NCBI GenBank assembly: GCA_963821735.1
Contig: CAWGFK010000012.1
Location: forward strand, 372,001-436,000
Direction: 5' to 3'
Length of the DNA: 64,000 nucleotides
Source of the DNA: Laspinema sp963821735
Lineage (GTDB): Bacteria > Cyanobacteriota > Cyanobacteriia > Cyanobacteriales > Laspinemataceae
Notes under the pieces: generated by a model
What the model was told of the DNA's origin: nothing
The model's database searches: none
What the model saw: only the letters and a program-made list of their open reading frames with translations
Made by a program: the position numbers and the translations under genes
In this document: positions 28,290-37,036 of the stretch, piece after piece
How positions within the stretch are numbered: position 1 is the stretch's first letter
How the letters are laid out: every line of letters starts with the position of its first letter

Positions 28290-28909
28290 CAGTAGCCTAA
28301 TAAGTCAGAATACCCGGTCACAATCACCGGCCAAACTGTCCGGTGGATTGCGTACTTTAGTTCCCATTCCCATACCAAAAACGGTAGTTTACTTCTAGTA
28401 AACTAGATGAAAACGGTAGTTTACTACCGATTTCTATCCGGTAAACCGCCTAAAATCCCACAGTTTGCTGTTAATAACCCACAGTGAACTGTGGACAGGG
28501 AGGGGCCTAGAGCGTTTTGCCCGGTCAGAATGCCCGAACACAATCACCGGACAATCTGGCCGGTTTTATTCATTTCTGCATAATCACCACACAAACAAAT
28601 AACCCGGTAGATGTCTACCGAGTTATTTGCATACTGAGTCTTTAAGAGTTACAATAGCAACATAAAAAAAAGGCGGTCCCCTAGCGCAACCATCATCGAG
28701 CGTGTTACTAGCACGTTCTAAGTCTCACCAGTCAACCGACCCAACAAACAAATCTAAACCAAGTTTATCATTTTTGTTGGACCGATTCAATTACTAATTA
28801 CTAAGGATAGCATTACCAAATTGTAATGTCAAATCCAGGAATTACAGAATAGAGAATTGAGACTAACTGCATAAAGCGCTAGGGGACCTCCTGAGTAGAG
28901 GCCCCTATC
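28290..28909. repeat. Non-coding region with direct and inverted repeats
   Basis: No gene recognised. It contains an imperfect direct repeat of about 42 bp (28304-28346 and 28524-28564; core CAATCACCGG), an exact direct repeat AAAACGGTAGTTTACT (28377-28392, 28410-28425), a perfect TAGTTTACT-tct-AGTAAACTA inverted repeat (28385-28405), and CACAGTgaACTGTG (near 28480). Clustering between ATPase and rep suggests operators or a replication origin. Confidence 0.6.
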
Positions 28910-30831
28910 ATGCTGCAAAAAGTTTCCCCCTTGGAAGGTGCAAGGGGGTTGAGCGGATTTAAGGTGCTGGCAACTCCAGGCAAAGTGCGAGTTGTTAGGC
29001 ACTCTCCCCTAAAGCAGAAATTTGGGGGAGATAAGCAGGCTGAAAAAGATGAATATGAGAATGCCCGGATATCAGACCTGATTCTATTGTTGGATGAGTG
29101 TGGCTTGACCGTGCTGATAAGCAGGGCATTATCCGGGATGTACTCCTGACCGAAAAATACCGACTTGTGAGGCACGGTGGGAAGTGGCACCGGGAAGCAA
29201 TCTTTGATGACTTGCATAAGGAGATAGGCTCCCTCTCCCCGCTGGATGAAAGATGGGACCACGGGATGTTAATCGGTGATTTTGTCGCCTCCGAAGTTTC
29301 CTGGCTTAGGGATGAGTTAATTGAATCGCCAGAAAGAGAGCCGATCGAATTTCCGACAAATCCCTACCCCCCCTGAGTGGAAGGAGGATGTTTATATTGG
29401 TCCCTCCCTCCCTCCTCCCCCCTTGACAGACCGGGTGAATTTGCGCCAACTCCCGAAAGGAAACGGGCGGGGTTTACAGGTAAAGCCAGAGATACCTTGT
29501 ATGCAGCAGGGGTGGTATCTGAGATTGAGTGGGGAAAAAACGGGGTTGTTGTAACCGGCACCCTCCCAGGGACCTCCCCGGAAGCCTACCAGTTGTTAGC
29601 AGACTCCAGCGGGGAAATTATGTCCCGGATATGGGACCGGGTATCAAAATACTGCAAGCGAAAATTGAACAGACCCAACACCCTGGGATGGTTTTATGTA
29701 TGGGAAAAGCAGAGTAGGGGCGCGCTTCATGTTCATGCTTACCTAGGTGGTAGCCCTGCTGAGTTTAGTCTGGATGAATTACAGGTGATTGGAGGACTCA
29801 TAACCGATTGGTGGATTGAGACATTACGCAAAATTGGTGATGAGAATGGCGTCAATATGTTTCTTAATTCTGAATCTGGAGATGACTGGACTAATTGCCC
29901 GGAAGTCTATAAAAAGGGTCAAGACGTAAAACCCCTTAAGCATTCAGTCGCAAGATATTTCAGCAAATATGCCAGTAAGAATGCAGCGTCAGAAAGGGGC
30001 GCGACTTTTGATGGGGATAAGGACGGGTTCCCGACCCCTAAGCGGTGGTGGGGAAGAAATCAAATAATCTCAAATCTCATAAAAAAATGGTCATGGGAAT
30101 ATAAAATTGATTGTGCTAACCCCTTAGATGTCCCCTTGAATGAATTGGTACATGAATCGCTGCAAGTCTATCAAGACGGGTGTCATACAGACTGTCATAC
30201 AGATTTATACAAAGGAATCGACAAGGCTAAAACAGATTTTTGGGAAGTAATAAAAGAGGTCAAAGTTTCCACGGGTAAAGGCGAAATAAAAATCAATAAA
30301 AGTATTTGCAACGGGATAACTTCTACCTACCTTTACTCACCCCAAAATTACACGGAAGTATTCTCTCAGATTACAGAACTCAATTCAGTAATCACTCAGC
30401 TTGCTGAATCATCAACCGAGAGAATGATTCCCTGGGATGAAAGGAAACCGATTGAGAAAAAAGAGGTAGAGAAACCATTTCTCAAATGGGATAAAGATTT
30501 ATTGCGCGGGATTGACCCGACTGACGGTAAAACCATCTGGGATTTTGAGCGATATTTCCAATATGAAGACTGGAAATTAATGCAAGACCCTTGGTGGCAT
30601 AACGAAACTTGGCGAATGGCGAATGAAGAAACCGAGTGGATGGTTAAGACCTGGGAGGTTTATCTAAATGACTTACGAACCCTGACAAAACAGAATGAGT
30701 ATGAGTTGCGATTCGGCAACCAGGGACCTGATAGAGAATTTGGCCTCTGGGAGGAGGTCGCCGCTCGAACCGCCATCCATGAAATGATGATGGCGTACAT
30801 GGATGAAACCAAAGCGATCCCCGGTGCGTAG
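28910..30831 (+). CDS. HUH rolling-circle replication initiator (Rep), frameshifted as read
   Basis: The main open part (29377-30831) holds the HUH metal motif in GALHVHAYLGG (about 29718-29750) and the Tyr motif SVARYFSKYASKNA (about 29946-29985), as in plasmid/phage rolling-circle initiators. Upstream segments (28910-29097 and 29098-29376) are protein-like and continue into it if three single-base shifts are corrected: near 29097, in the C7 run 29367-29373, and in the C6 run 29417-29422. The corrected protein is about 640 residues, starting MLQKVSPLEGARGLSGF. It should nick the element's origin and begin strand-displacement replication. If the upstream part is separate, Rep starts at about 29377. 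Confidence 0.8.
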
Positions 30832-31687
30832 CAACAAGGCGCGGGACATTTCCAGGGGTTACCCAGGGTTAAGTACGAATCTAAAACCCCTAGGGGTCTA
30901 CCTTACTCGTTAAGTAGTCCTGAGTGTTCCCAGAGAGGGTTTAGCGTGTTTGTGAATTGCGAACCTCCTAGGGGTTTCTATAGTCACCCTAGGCAGTCCT
31001 GAGAACCCCTCAAACTTACCTGTGTTAACACTCCCCCTATTAGGTAGGAACGGCAGGGGGATGACCTGTCAAGGGGTTATGCCTTAAAACGCTACCCATA
31101 GAGTCAAAAGCCTGGAGAAGGTCACCTCTAGCGCTAGGGATTGAGTCTTGATAGATATCAAGGCGATCGCCGCGCTTTCCCAGGGAATCGCATAACCCAT
31201 CTCTGAGTCGCGCTCTCCCTCAAAAAGGAGTCGTGGGAACTAAGGACCCACACGACGGAGACAGCCCTCAGAAAGCGAGGTATTTTAGCGAGAAACAAAT
31301 GTACGAAGGCTTAAGGGTTCGTACAAGGCAACGCCTCTCTTTTTGGCGAAAAACAGATTGGCGAACCCAATGGGTTCGCTAAATACAACGACTAATTTCG
31401 GCCAAAATCAAAGAACCCTGAAACCCTCTCTCTGACTGGCTTTTCTCTCCTGAAAGTTACTCGTCGTTACTTAGTTACAATACGGCAGAGACAACGCCTT
31501 CTCAAAAGAGCAAAAAAGCGTAGCGACAGTTAACAGGACAGAGGGTGGTCCCTCTCGTTTATCCCCCTTAACGAGACTGAACAGGGAAAACACGCTTTAC
31601 AGAGGGACCACCAGGCAAATGTAGATCAAAGTTAGTACAAAATCTGTTAGAGTAGGCTAGAAACCAGAACTAGAGTAGGAAAAGGGA
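30832..31687. other. Rep-to-attR non-coding region with stacked inverted repeats
   Basis: No gene seen in about 850 bases. Inverted repeats occur at 31300-31325 (TGTACGAA/TTCGTACA), 31361-31379 (GCGAACCC/GGGTTCGC), 31553-31576 (TCTCGTT/AACGAGA), nested inside 31544-31612 (GGTGGTCCCTCT/AGAGGGACCACC). Earlier, CCTAGGGGT and AGTCCTGAG recur (30888-31000). It is a plausible double- or single-strand replication origin plus integrase-binding region. Confidence 0.6.
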
Positions 31688-31735
31688 TGGATTGTGATTC
31701 CACCATTCGCCGGTTCAATCCCGGTCGTTCGCCCT
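31688..31735. repeat. attR (direct repeat of tRNA-His 3' half)
   Basis: Repeats the anticodon-stem-to-acceptor part of tRNA-His without a 5' half, so it is not a functional tRNA. It marks the right end of the integrated element. Confidence 0.9.
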
Positions 31736-31741
31736 CAGATT

Positions 31742-31786
31742 AAGTCAGGTAGGCAGCAGTGCTGTCTGCCTGACTTCTCTTATTTT
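31742..31786 (+). terminator. Displaced native terminator of tRNA-His
   Basis: AAGTCAGGTAGGCAGC-agt-GCTGTCTGCCTGACTT followed by CTCTTATTTT just outside attR. Its position right after the tRNA-like 3' half suggests this was the original tRNA-His terminator before integration. Confidence 0.75.
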
Positions 31787-31855
31787 AGTCGAATTTTAGA
31801 TCAGGGGTTTTCCAAACCGGGAGAAATTCCCTCAAGAATAGGGACTTAACCTGGA

Positions 31856-32790
31856 ATGATGGCAATTAGAGAAATTAATTTAGAAGTCAATGAGGTGACC
31901 GATCGCCTCGATCGCTATTTGGCATCCCACTTACAGGACCTGTCCCGCTCACGAATACAGCAATTGATATCACAAAATTGCGTAAAAGTCAATGGGCAGG
32001 TTTGCACCTCGAAAAAGATTATGGTGGAAACCGGCGATCGCCTCTGCATCGAGATTCCCCCGCAGAACCCTTGGAGATTGGCGCAACCGAGATTCCCTTG
32101 GATATTCTCTATGAAGATGACTGCCTGATTATCATCAATAAACCCGCCGGTTTAGTGGTTCATCCCGCACCGGGACATTCCGATGATACCTTGGTCAATG
32201 CCTTGTTAGCGCACTGTGAGAACTTGTCCGGGATTGGCGGCGTACAGCGTCCGGGGATTGTTCATCGCTTGGATAAAGATACCAGTGGGGCGATCGTCGT
32301 CGCTAAAACCGATCGCGCGCATCAACATCTACAAGGTCAAATTCAAGCCAAAACCGCCCGTCGCGACTATCTCGGGATTATTTATGGAGTCCCGAAAACC
32401 GAAAGCGGAACCATCGATGCACCGATCGCCAGACATCCCCACGATCGCAAGAAAATGGCGATCGTCCCCGTCGAAAAAGGCGGCAGACTGGCGGTAACCC
32501 ATTGGCAGATTAAAGAACGCTTGGGGAATTATACGTTAATTCATTTTCAACTCGAAACCGGACGGACTCATCAAATCCGCCTCCATAGTGCATACATCGG
32601 ACATCCCATCGTCGGTGATCCCGTGTATTCCAGTGGGCGATCGCTGGGGGTGAATTTGCCGGGACAAGCGCTACACGCCTGGAGTTTGACCCTAGAACAT
32701 CCCGAAACCGGGGAAACCCTTCAGGCGATCGCCCCCTTGCCGGATTATTTTCATAAGTTGTTGGACGTTCTGCGACGGCGATCGAACTAA
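31856..32790 (+). CDS. RluA/RluD-family pseudouridine synthase (frameshift as read)
   Basis: 311 residues after correction. An S4 RNA-binding domain (about 15-75, DRLDRYLASHLQDLSRSRIQ) is followed by the catalytic domain with HRLDKDTSGAIVVAKT (catalytic Asp in RLDKDTSG), RRDYLGIIYGVP, and the GRTHQIRLH substrate motif. It isomerises uridines in large-subunit rRNA; RluD-like by domain order, exact sites not deducible. The break is in the C-run at 32056-32061: one C short, so IPP should lead into AEPLEIGATEIPLDI. Start ATG at 31856 or 31859. Confidence 0.93.
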
Positions 32791-32887
32791 GGCATCATGC
32801 CGCAAAAGGATTCCAGAAACCGAGTTTCTTCATCCTCATAGTGGGTAATATCAAGTCCGGTGGATTAACCTAAAAAATTCTTTCTTC

Positions 32888-32934
32888 CTCTTCTCCCCCT
32901 TCCCTTGCAGGGAAGGGGGTTGGGGGGTTAGGTC
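32888..32934. repeat. CCCTTCCCTTGCAGGGAAGGG palindromic repeat
   Basis: CCCCTTCCCT-tgc-AGGGAAGGGGG followed by TTGGGGGGTTAGGT. The same unit recurs at about 61227-61275 (CCCTTCCCTctcAGGGAAGGG) with the same GGGGGGTTAGGT tail. Dispersed intergenic repeat. Confidence 0.7.
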
Positions 32935-32963
32935 ATTCTGGGCGATCAAGGGGAAATGATATA

Positions 32964-34124
32964 CTATAATGCCCCAACCTTTTTTAAAGCTGATTCAGCC
33001 GCCCGTTTTTCTGCTTCTTTTTTACTGCGTCCTTTACCCACTCCATACACTTCATTTCCCACCTTCACCTCCACCGTAAAATCCGGTGCATGATCCGGTC
33101 CAGATTGGGCGATGGTTTCATATTTGGGTTGAGTGGGACCGAGATTTCCTTGGACCCATTCTTGAAAGCGATTTTTAGCATCTAAGAGAATACCAGATTC
33201 AGCCGTCAACTTGCGATCGAGCAAACCTTCCGCCGCCGATTCAAATAAAGGTTCCACAAAATTGCGGACCGCATCAATCCCGGAATCTAAGAAATATGCC
33301 CCAATAATCGCTTCAAAGGTATCACTCAGCAATGAATCATTTTTGCGAGCTTTATCTTTAATTGCTCCTTTCCCCAACTTCATTTTTTTACCCAACTCCA
33401 AATAATTGGCAAAATCAGCGAGTTGGGTTTCATCCACCAGGGCCGATCGCAATCGAGTCAATTGGGATTCATTCAAATTCGGATACAGCCGGTAAAGAAA
33501 ATGGCTACTCAGAAAATTGAGAACCGAATCGCCTAAAAACTCCAGCGTTTCATTATTCTGACCCACTTCAGGATTTTCATTGGCATAAGAGCGATGAATT
33601 AAAGCCAAATTCAGCAAAGCAGGGTCGCGAAAAGCGGGTAACCTGGGGACCTCATCCAAACTTTCAATAATATGAGATTCATCCGCCACATCCAAAAGCT
33701 CTGGGCTGAATCCCCCCCGTTGGACAAAGACAATCACCTTTTTTTGTCGGTTTTTTAAAATATGACCTAAACTCGTAAAATCTCCATCTCCTGATACAAT
33801 AATAAAAATTTCAGCCGAGTCCGGTTCCACCGCATAATTGACACAATCGACAATTAACTTGTGGTCTACACTATTTCTTTCACCGGAAGAAACATCAACC
33901 TGTTTAAACCCAATATCAGTCAAATATTTGGCATGAGACTGGCTTTCATGTTTCCAATTAGAATAAGCATGGCACAGCGCCAAATCTCCCTGGTTTGCTG
34001 AAAAGTCCACCAAAAAATCGGCTCGTTCTGGACTGATTTTAACATTTTGACAATCCCAATAAAGCGCAATTCGCTGAGAGTTAGCAGGGGTCGTTGATTT
34101 TAATAATTCTTTTTTAGGAGGCAT
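32964..34124 (-). CDS. NYN domain - RNase III - dsRBD fusion protein
   Basis: 386 residues in one uninterrupted frame. Residues 18-155 are an NYN (PIN-like) nuclease domain: Asp24 in LYWDCQNV, Asp87 in NSVDHKLIVDCVNY, Asp113/115 in IIVSGDGDFTSLG. Residues 160-300 are RNase III: NETLEFLGDSVLNF (Glu192, Glu195, Asp199) and LSDTFEAIIGAYFLDSG (Asp268, Glu271). Residues 312-383 are a double-stranded RNA-binding domain (KNRFQEWVQGNLGPTQPKY...KGRSKKEAEKRAAESALKKV). All catalytic acidic residues appear present in both nucleases. It joins a probable single-strand-specific and a double-strand-specific ribonuclease in one chain. The start at 34124 is preceded by TAGGAGGC. Confidence 0.93.
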   Translation of the reverse strand: MPPKKELLKSTTPANSQRIALYWDCQNVKISPERADFLVDFSANQGDLALCHAYSNWKHESQSHAKYLTDIGFKQVDVSSGERNSVDHKLIVDCVNYAVEPDSAEIFIIVSGDGDFTSLGHILKNRQKKVIVFVQRGGFSPELLDVADESHIIESLDEVPRLPAFRDPALLNLALIHRSYANENPEVGQNNETLEFLGDSVLNFLSSHFLYRLYPNLNESQLTRLRSALVDETQLADFANYLELGKKMKLGKGAIKDKARKNDSLLSDTFEAIIGAYFLDSGIDAVRNFVEPLFESAAEGLLDRKLTAESGILLDAKNRFQEWVQGNLGPTQPKYETIAQSGPDHAPDFTVEVKVGNEVYGVGKGRSKKEAEKRAAESALKKVGAL

Positions 34125-34412
34125 AAATGTTCAGATTTTGTCTTGATTATATTTGGAAACAGTCGATAAATCAGGTCCAAAAATTAAAGACTTTTAAGCA
34201 TTGGATCAATCCTGATTTTTAACTAATTTACGCTGAATTTGTGGTGTAGTTACACAGTCTGACTAGAAAAAATTTTTCTCTATCTGGGTTTGATTTTGAT
34301 TATGTAACTACAGCACAGATCCAACAAGAGAAACAACACAGTTGCACCGTTGGTTTGGGAATCGATGGGGTCAAATTGAGTGGCAACATCTGACGGGGGA
34401 TCAATCAAGTGT

Positions 34413-34496
34413 CTAACAACTTAAGTCGGTTGAAACCGCCTGAAAGTCTTATGGGATAATGCTTTGAGTCGGTTTTTAACCGACTTAAGTTGTTAG
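34413..34496. repeat. 19-bp perfect inverted repeat, AACCGACTTAAGTTGTTAG family
   Basis: CTAACAACTTAAGTCGGTT (34413-34431) and its exact complement (34478-34496), 46 bases apart, followed by CCCCCGCCGGTTGT. A related copy lies at 54933-54977 (CAACCGACTTTAGCTGTTAG, then CCCCCGCCGGTTGT). The rest of 34125-34696 has no gene. Confidence 0.75.
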
Positions 34497-34696
34497 GCCG
34501 CCAATCGTTTAAACCCCCGCCGGTTGTCGCCTGCGAGGAGGCAGAAGTTTAAACCCCCAACAGACTGCTGGGGATCTGATATCTTAGATGGGGTATTGCT
34601 TCCAGTCCAAGGCGCTTCAACCTTTGAGCGATATTCCCCTTGTCTCCTCTGAGGATTCCCCCAATAGAGTTTACCCATAAATCTAAGGACCCCATT

Positions 34697-36829
34697 ATGA
34701 CAAATCATCTGGCACAGACTCAAAGTTTGTATCTTCGCAAACACGCGGAGAACCCGATTGATTGGTGGCCCTGGTGTGACGAAGCATTAGCAACCGCCAA
34801 GGCACAGAATAAACCAATTTTTCTGTCTATAGGTTATTCCAGTTGTCACTGGTGTACCGTCATGGAAGGAGAAGCGTTCTCCAGTGAGGCGATCGCCTCC
34901 TATATGAACGCCAACTTTCTGCCGATTAAAGTCGATCGCGAGGAACGACCCGATATCGACAGCATCTATATGCAAGCCTTGCAAATGATGACCGGCCAAG
35001 GCGGTTGGCCCTTAAATATTTTTCTCACTCCCGATGACCTTGTACCCTTTTATGGCGGGACTTACTTCCCCGTCGAACCCCGCTATGGTCGTCCCGGTTT
35101 CCTAGAATTGCTGCAAGCCATTCGCCGCTACTATGACCTCGAAAAAGGCAAACTCGCAGCCTTCAAAGAAGAAATCATGGGTCATCTCCAACAGGCGGCG
35201 ACTCTCCCAGGAACTGAGGACCTCCCAGAAGAACTCCTCTGGAAAGGATTGGAAACCAGTGTCACGGTGATTGCCAATCGGGAATATGGCCCCAGCTTTC
35301 CGATGATGCCTTATGCTCAATTGGTCCTGCAATCAACTCGTTTTGACCGAGAATCCGAATATGACCAGAGGAGTGCGATCGCCCAACGGGGTTTTGACCT
35401 CGCCTCCGGTGGCATCTATGACGCCGTTGCCGGTGGATTTCATCGCTACACCGTCGATCCCACCTGGACGGTCCCCCACTTTGAAAAAATGCTTTACGAC
35501 AACGGTCAGATTGTCGAATTTTTAGCTAATTTCTGGAGTGAAGGCATCCAAGAACCGGGATTTGAATGGGCCGTGGCTGGAACTATCCAATGGCTGAAAC
35601 GAGAAATGACCGCCCCGGAAGGCTATTTTTACGCCGCCCAAGATGCCGATAGTTTCACCACTCCCCAGGACAAAGAACCGGAAGAAGGCGCATTTTACGT
35701 CTGGACCTATCAGGAATTAGAACGTCTCTTAACCCCAGAAGAATTCACCGCCCTCAATCAACAATTTTTCCTCACCCCCGAGGGGAATTTTGAAGGAAAA
35801 ATTGTCTTAAAACGGACCAATCTCCAAGCCCTCAGTCCCACCATAGAAACCGCATTAGCCAAGCTATTTCAAGTCCGCTATGGAGCCTTACCCGAAGCGG
35901 TTCAAACCTTTCCTCCGGCTTGTAACAATCACGAAGCTAAAACCCACAATTGGCCCGGTCGAATTCCCCCAGTCACTGACCCGAAAATGATTGTCGCTTG
36001 GAATAGTTTGATGATTTCGGGGTTGGCAAGAGCAGCGGTAGTGTTTGACAATCGGGAATATGCCACCCTAGCCACCACTGCCGCTAATTTTATTCTGGAC
36101 CATCAATGGGTTGAGGGTCGTTTTCATCGCCTCAATTATCAGGGTCAAGCCGCAGTGCTCGCCCAATCGGAAGATTACGCTTTGTTTATTAAAGCCTTAT
36201 TGGATTTAGAACAAATGGAACAGGTTCATGCTTCTAATTCCAATTGGTTAGAGAAAGCGATTCAGGTTCAGGAAGAGTTTGATGAGTTTCTCTGGAGTGT
36301 GGAATTGGGGGGATATTTTAATACCGCCAAAGATAGCAGTAGTGATTTGATTGTCCGGGAACGCAGTTATACCGATAATGCGACTCCAGCAGCCAATGGG
36401 GTGGCGATCGCCTCCTTGATTCGGTTATCCATGCTCACCGAAGACTTGACCTATCTCGATCGCGCCTTTAATGCCCTCAAATCCTTTGGGGCCATTATGG
36501 AAAGCGCACCTTCCGCCTGTCCGAGTCTGTTTGCTGCCTTGGATTGGTATCGTCATCACACCCTAGTCCGCATCGCTAGCAGTCGCATTCCCGGGTTAAT
36601 GTCCCAATATTTTCCCACCTGTATTTTTCAGCAAAAGTCAGACCTCCCCTCCGGGGCGATCGGCTTAGTCTGTGAGGGCCTCTCCTGTCAAGAACCCGCC
36701 ACCACTGCCGAACAACTGTTAGAACAGATGCAAGGGGCGAAGTTAGAGCTTCTGAGCGATCGGGCGTTTAGTCTTCCTTTCTCCCTCGTCAAAGTTGTAA
36801 TACGGAATCCGGTTGGGATAGGTCTATAA
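34697..36829 (+). CDS. DUF255 thioredoxin-domain / glycoside-hydrolase-like protein (YyaL family)
   Basis: 710 residues from ATG 34697 (MTNHLAQTQSLYLRKHAENP). An N-terminal thioredoxin-like DUF255 domain (about 1-160) holds YSSCHWCTVMEGEAF with a CxxC, then VDREERPDIDSIYM. A long (alpha/alpha)6-barrel-like region (about 200-660) resembles N-acylglucosamine 2-epimerases: GGIYDAVAGGFHRYTVDPTW and YAAQDADSFTT. Its final residues VIRNPVGIGL are encoded by the terminal repeat of a MITE-like insertion, which supplies the stop codon. Enzymatic activity is unproven for the family. Confidence 0.9.
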   Translation: MTNHLAQTQSLYLRKHAENPIDWWPWCDEALATAKAQNKPIFLSIGYSSCHWCTVMEGEAFSSEAIASYMNANFLPIKVDREERPDIDSIYMQALQMMTGQGGWPLNIFLTPDDLVPFYGGTYFPVEPRYGRPGFLELLQAIRRYYDLEKGKLAAFKEEIMGHLQQAATLPGTEDLPEELLWKGLETSVTVIANREYGPSFPMMPYAQLVLQSTRFDRESEYDQRSAIAQRGFDLASGGIYDAVAGGFHRYTVDPTWTVPHFEKMLYDNGQIVEFLANFWSEGIQEPGFEWAVAGTIQWLKREMTAPEGYFYAAQDADSFTTPQDKEPEEGAFYVWTYQELERLLTPEEFTALNQQFFLTPEGNFEGKIVLKRTNLQALSPTIETALAKLFQVRYGALPEAVQTFPPACNNHEAKTHNWPGRIPPVTDPKMIVAWNSLMISGLARAAVVFDNREYATLATTAANFILDHQWVEGRFHRLNYQGQAAVLAQSEDYALFIKALLDLEQMEQVHASNSNWLEKAIQVQEEFDEFLWSVELGGYFNTAKDSSSDLIVRERSYTDNATPAANGVAIASLIRLSMLTEDLTYLDRAFNALKSFGAIMESAPSACPSLFAALDWYRHHTLVRIASSRIPGLMSQYFPTCIFQQKSDLPSGAIGLVCEGLSCQEPATTAEQLLEQMQGAKLELLSDRAFSLPFSLVKVVIRNPVGIGL

Positions 36830-36918
36830 AACCCCGCAGGCTGAAGCCTGGGGCTACACGAACGAAGCCCGCCTGCGCGGGCTAATCCAGGAAATCGACT
36901 TTTTACAACCGAATTTCG
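36803..36918 (-). mobile_element. MITE-like element, copy A
   Basis: 116 bp flanked by TA (36801-36802, 36919-36920). Ends CGGAATCCGGTTGGGATAGG and, read inwards from the right, CGAAATTCGGTTGTAAAA. It contains both family hairpins in reverse orientation. It overlaps the last codons of the DUF255 gene. Confidence 0.85.
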
Positions 36919-36939
36919 TATAACACCCGTCGGGTGTGA

Positions 36940-37034
36940 CAACTTTACTCTTCAGCCCGCGCAGGCGGGCTTTGTCCGTGTAGCCCCAGGCTTCAGCCTG
37001 CGGGTTTTTACAGACCTTTAACCCCCGGATTGGG
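36940..37034 (+). mobile_element. MITE-like element, copy B
   Basis: Carries both hairpins (CAGCCCGCGCAGGCGGGCT; CCCAGGCTTCAGCCTGCGGG plus T-run), ACAGACCTTTAA, and right end CCCCGGATTGGG followed by TA 37035-37036, immediately before the ftsI stop codon. The left end is poorly conserved. Confidence 0.75.
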
Positions 37035-37036
37035 TA

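Larger units (their letters stand above)
23389..31735. mobile_element. AICE-like integrative element in tRNA-His (about 8.3 kb)
   Basis: Bounded by 48-bp direct repeats (23389-23436 and 31688-31735, one mismatch) that correspond to the 3' half of tRNA-His, the classic target of tyrosine integrases. Inside, in order and almost all on the plus strand: integrase, small proteins, membrane-anchored FtsK/HerA-type ATPase, HUH Rep, and long inverted-repeat-rich non-coding segments. No relaxosome or type IV secretion genes and no phage structural genes were recognised. The Int + Rep + FtsK-like set is that of actinomycete AICEs; equivalence in a cyanobacterium is inference. Confidence 0.85.

Noticed and set aside
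27171..30831. Filamentous (Inoviridae-like) prophage
   Set aside because: Rep plus small membrane proteins and an ATPase fit loosely, but the motor has its membrane helices before the P-loop, and no coat-like protein with a signal peptide or gIII-like gene was seen. The AICE-like reading fits better, though it is not excluded.
31688..31735. Second tRNA-His
   Set aside because: Only the 3' half is present with no D-arm; it is the attachment-site copy.
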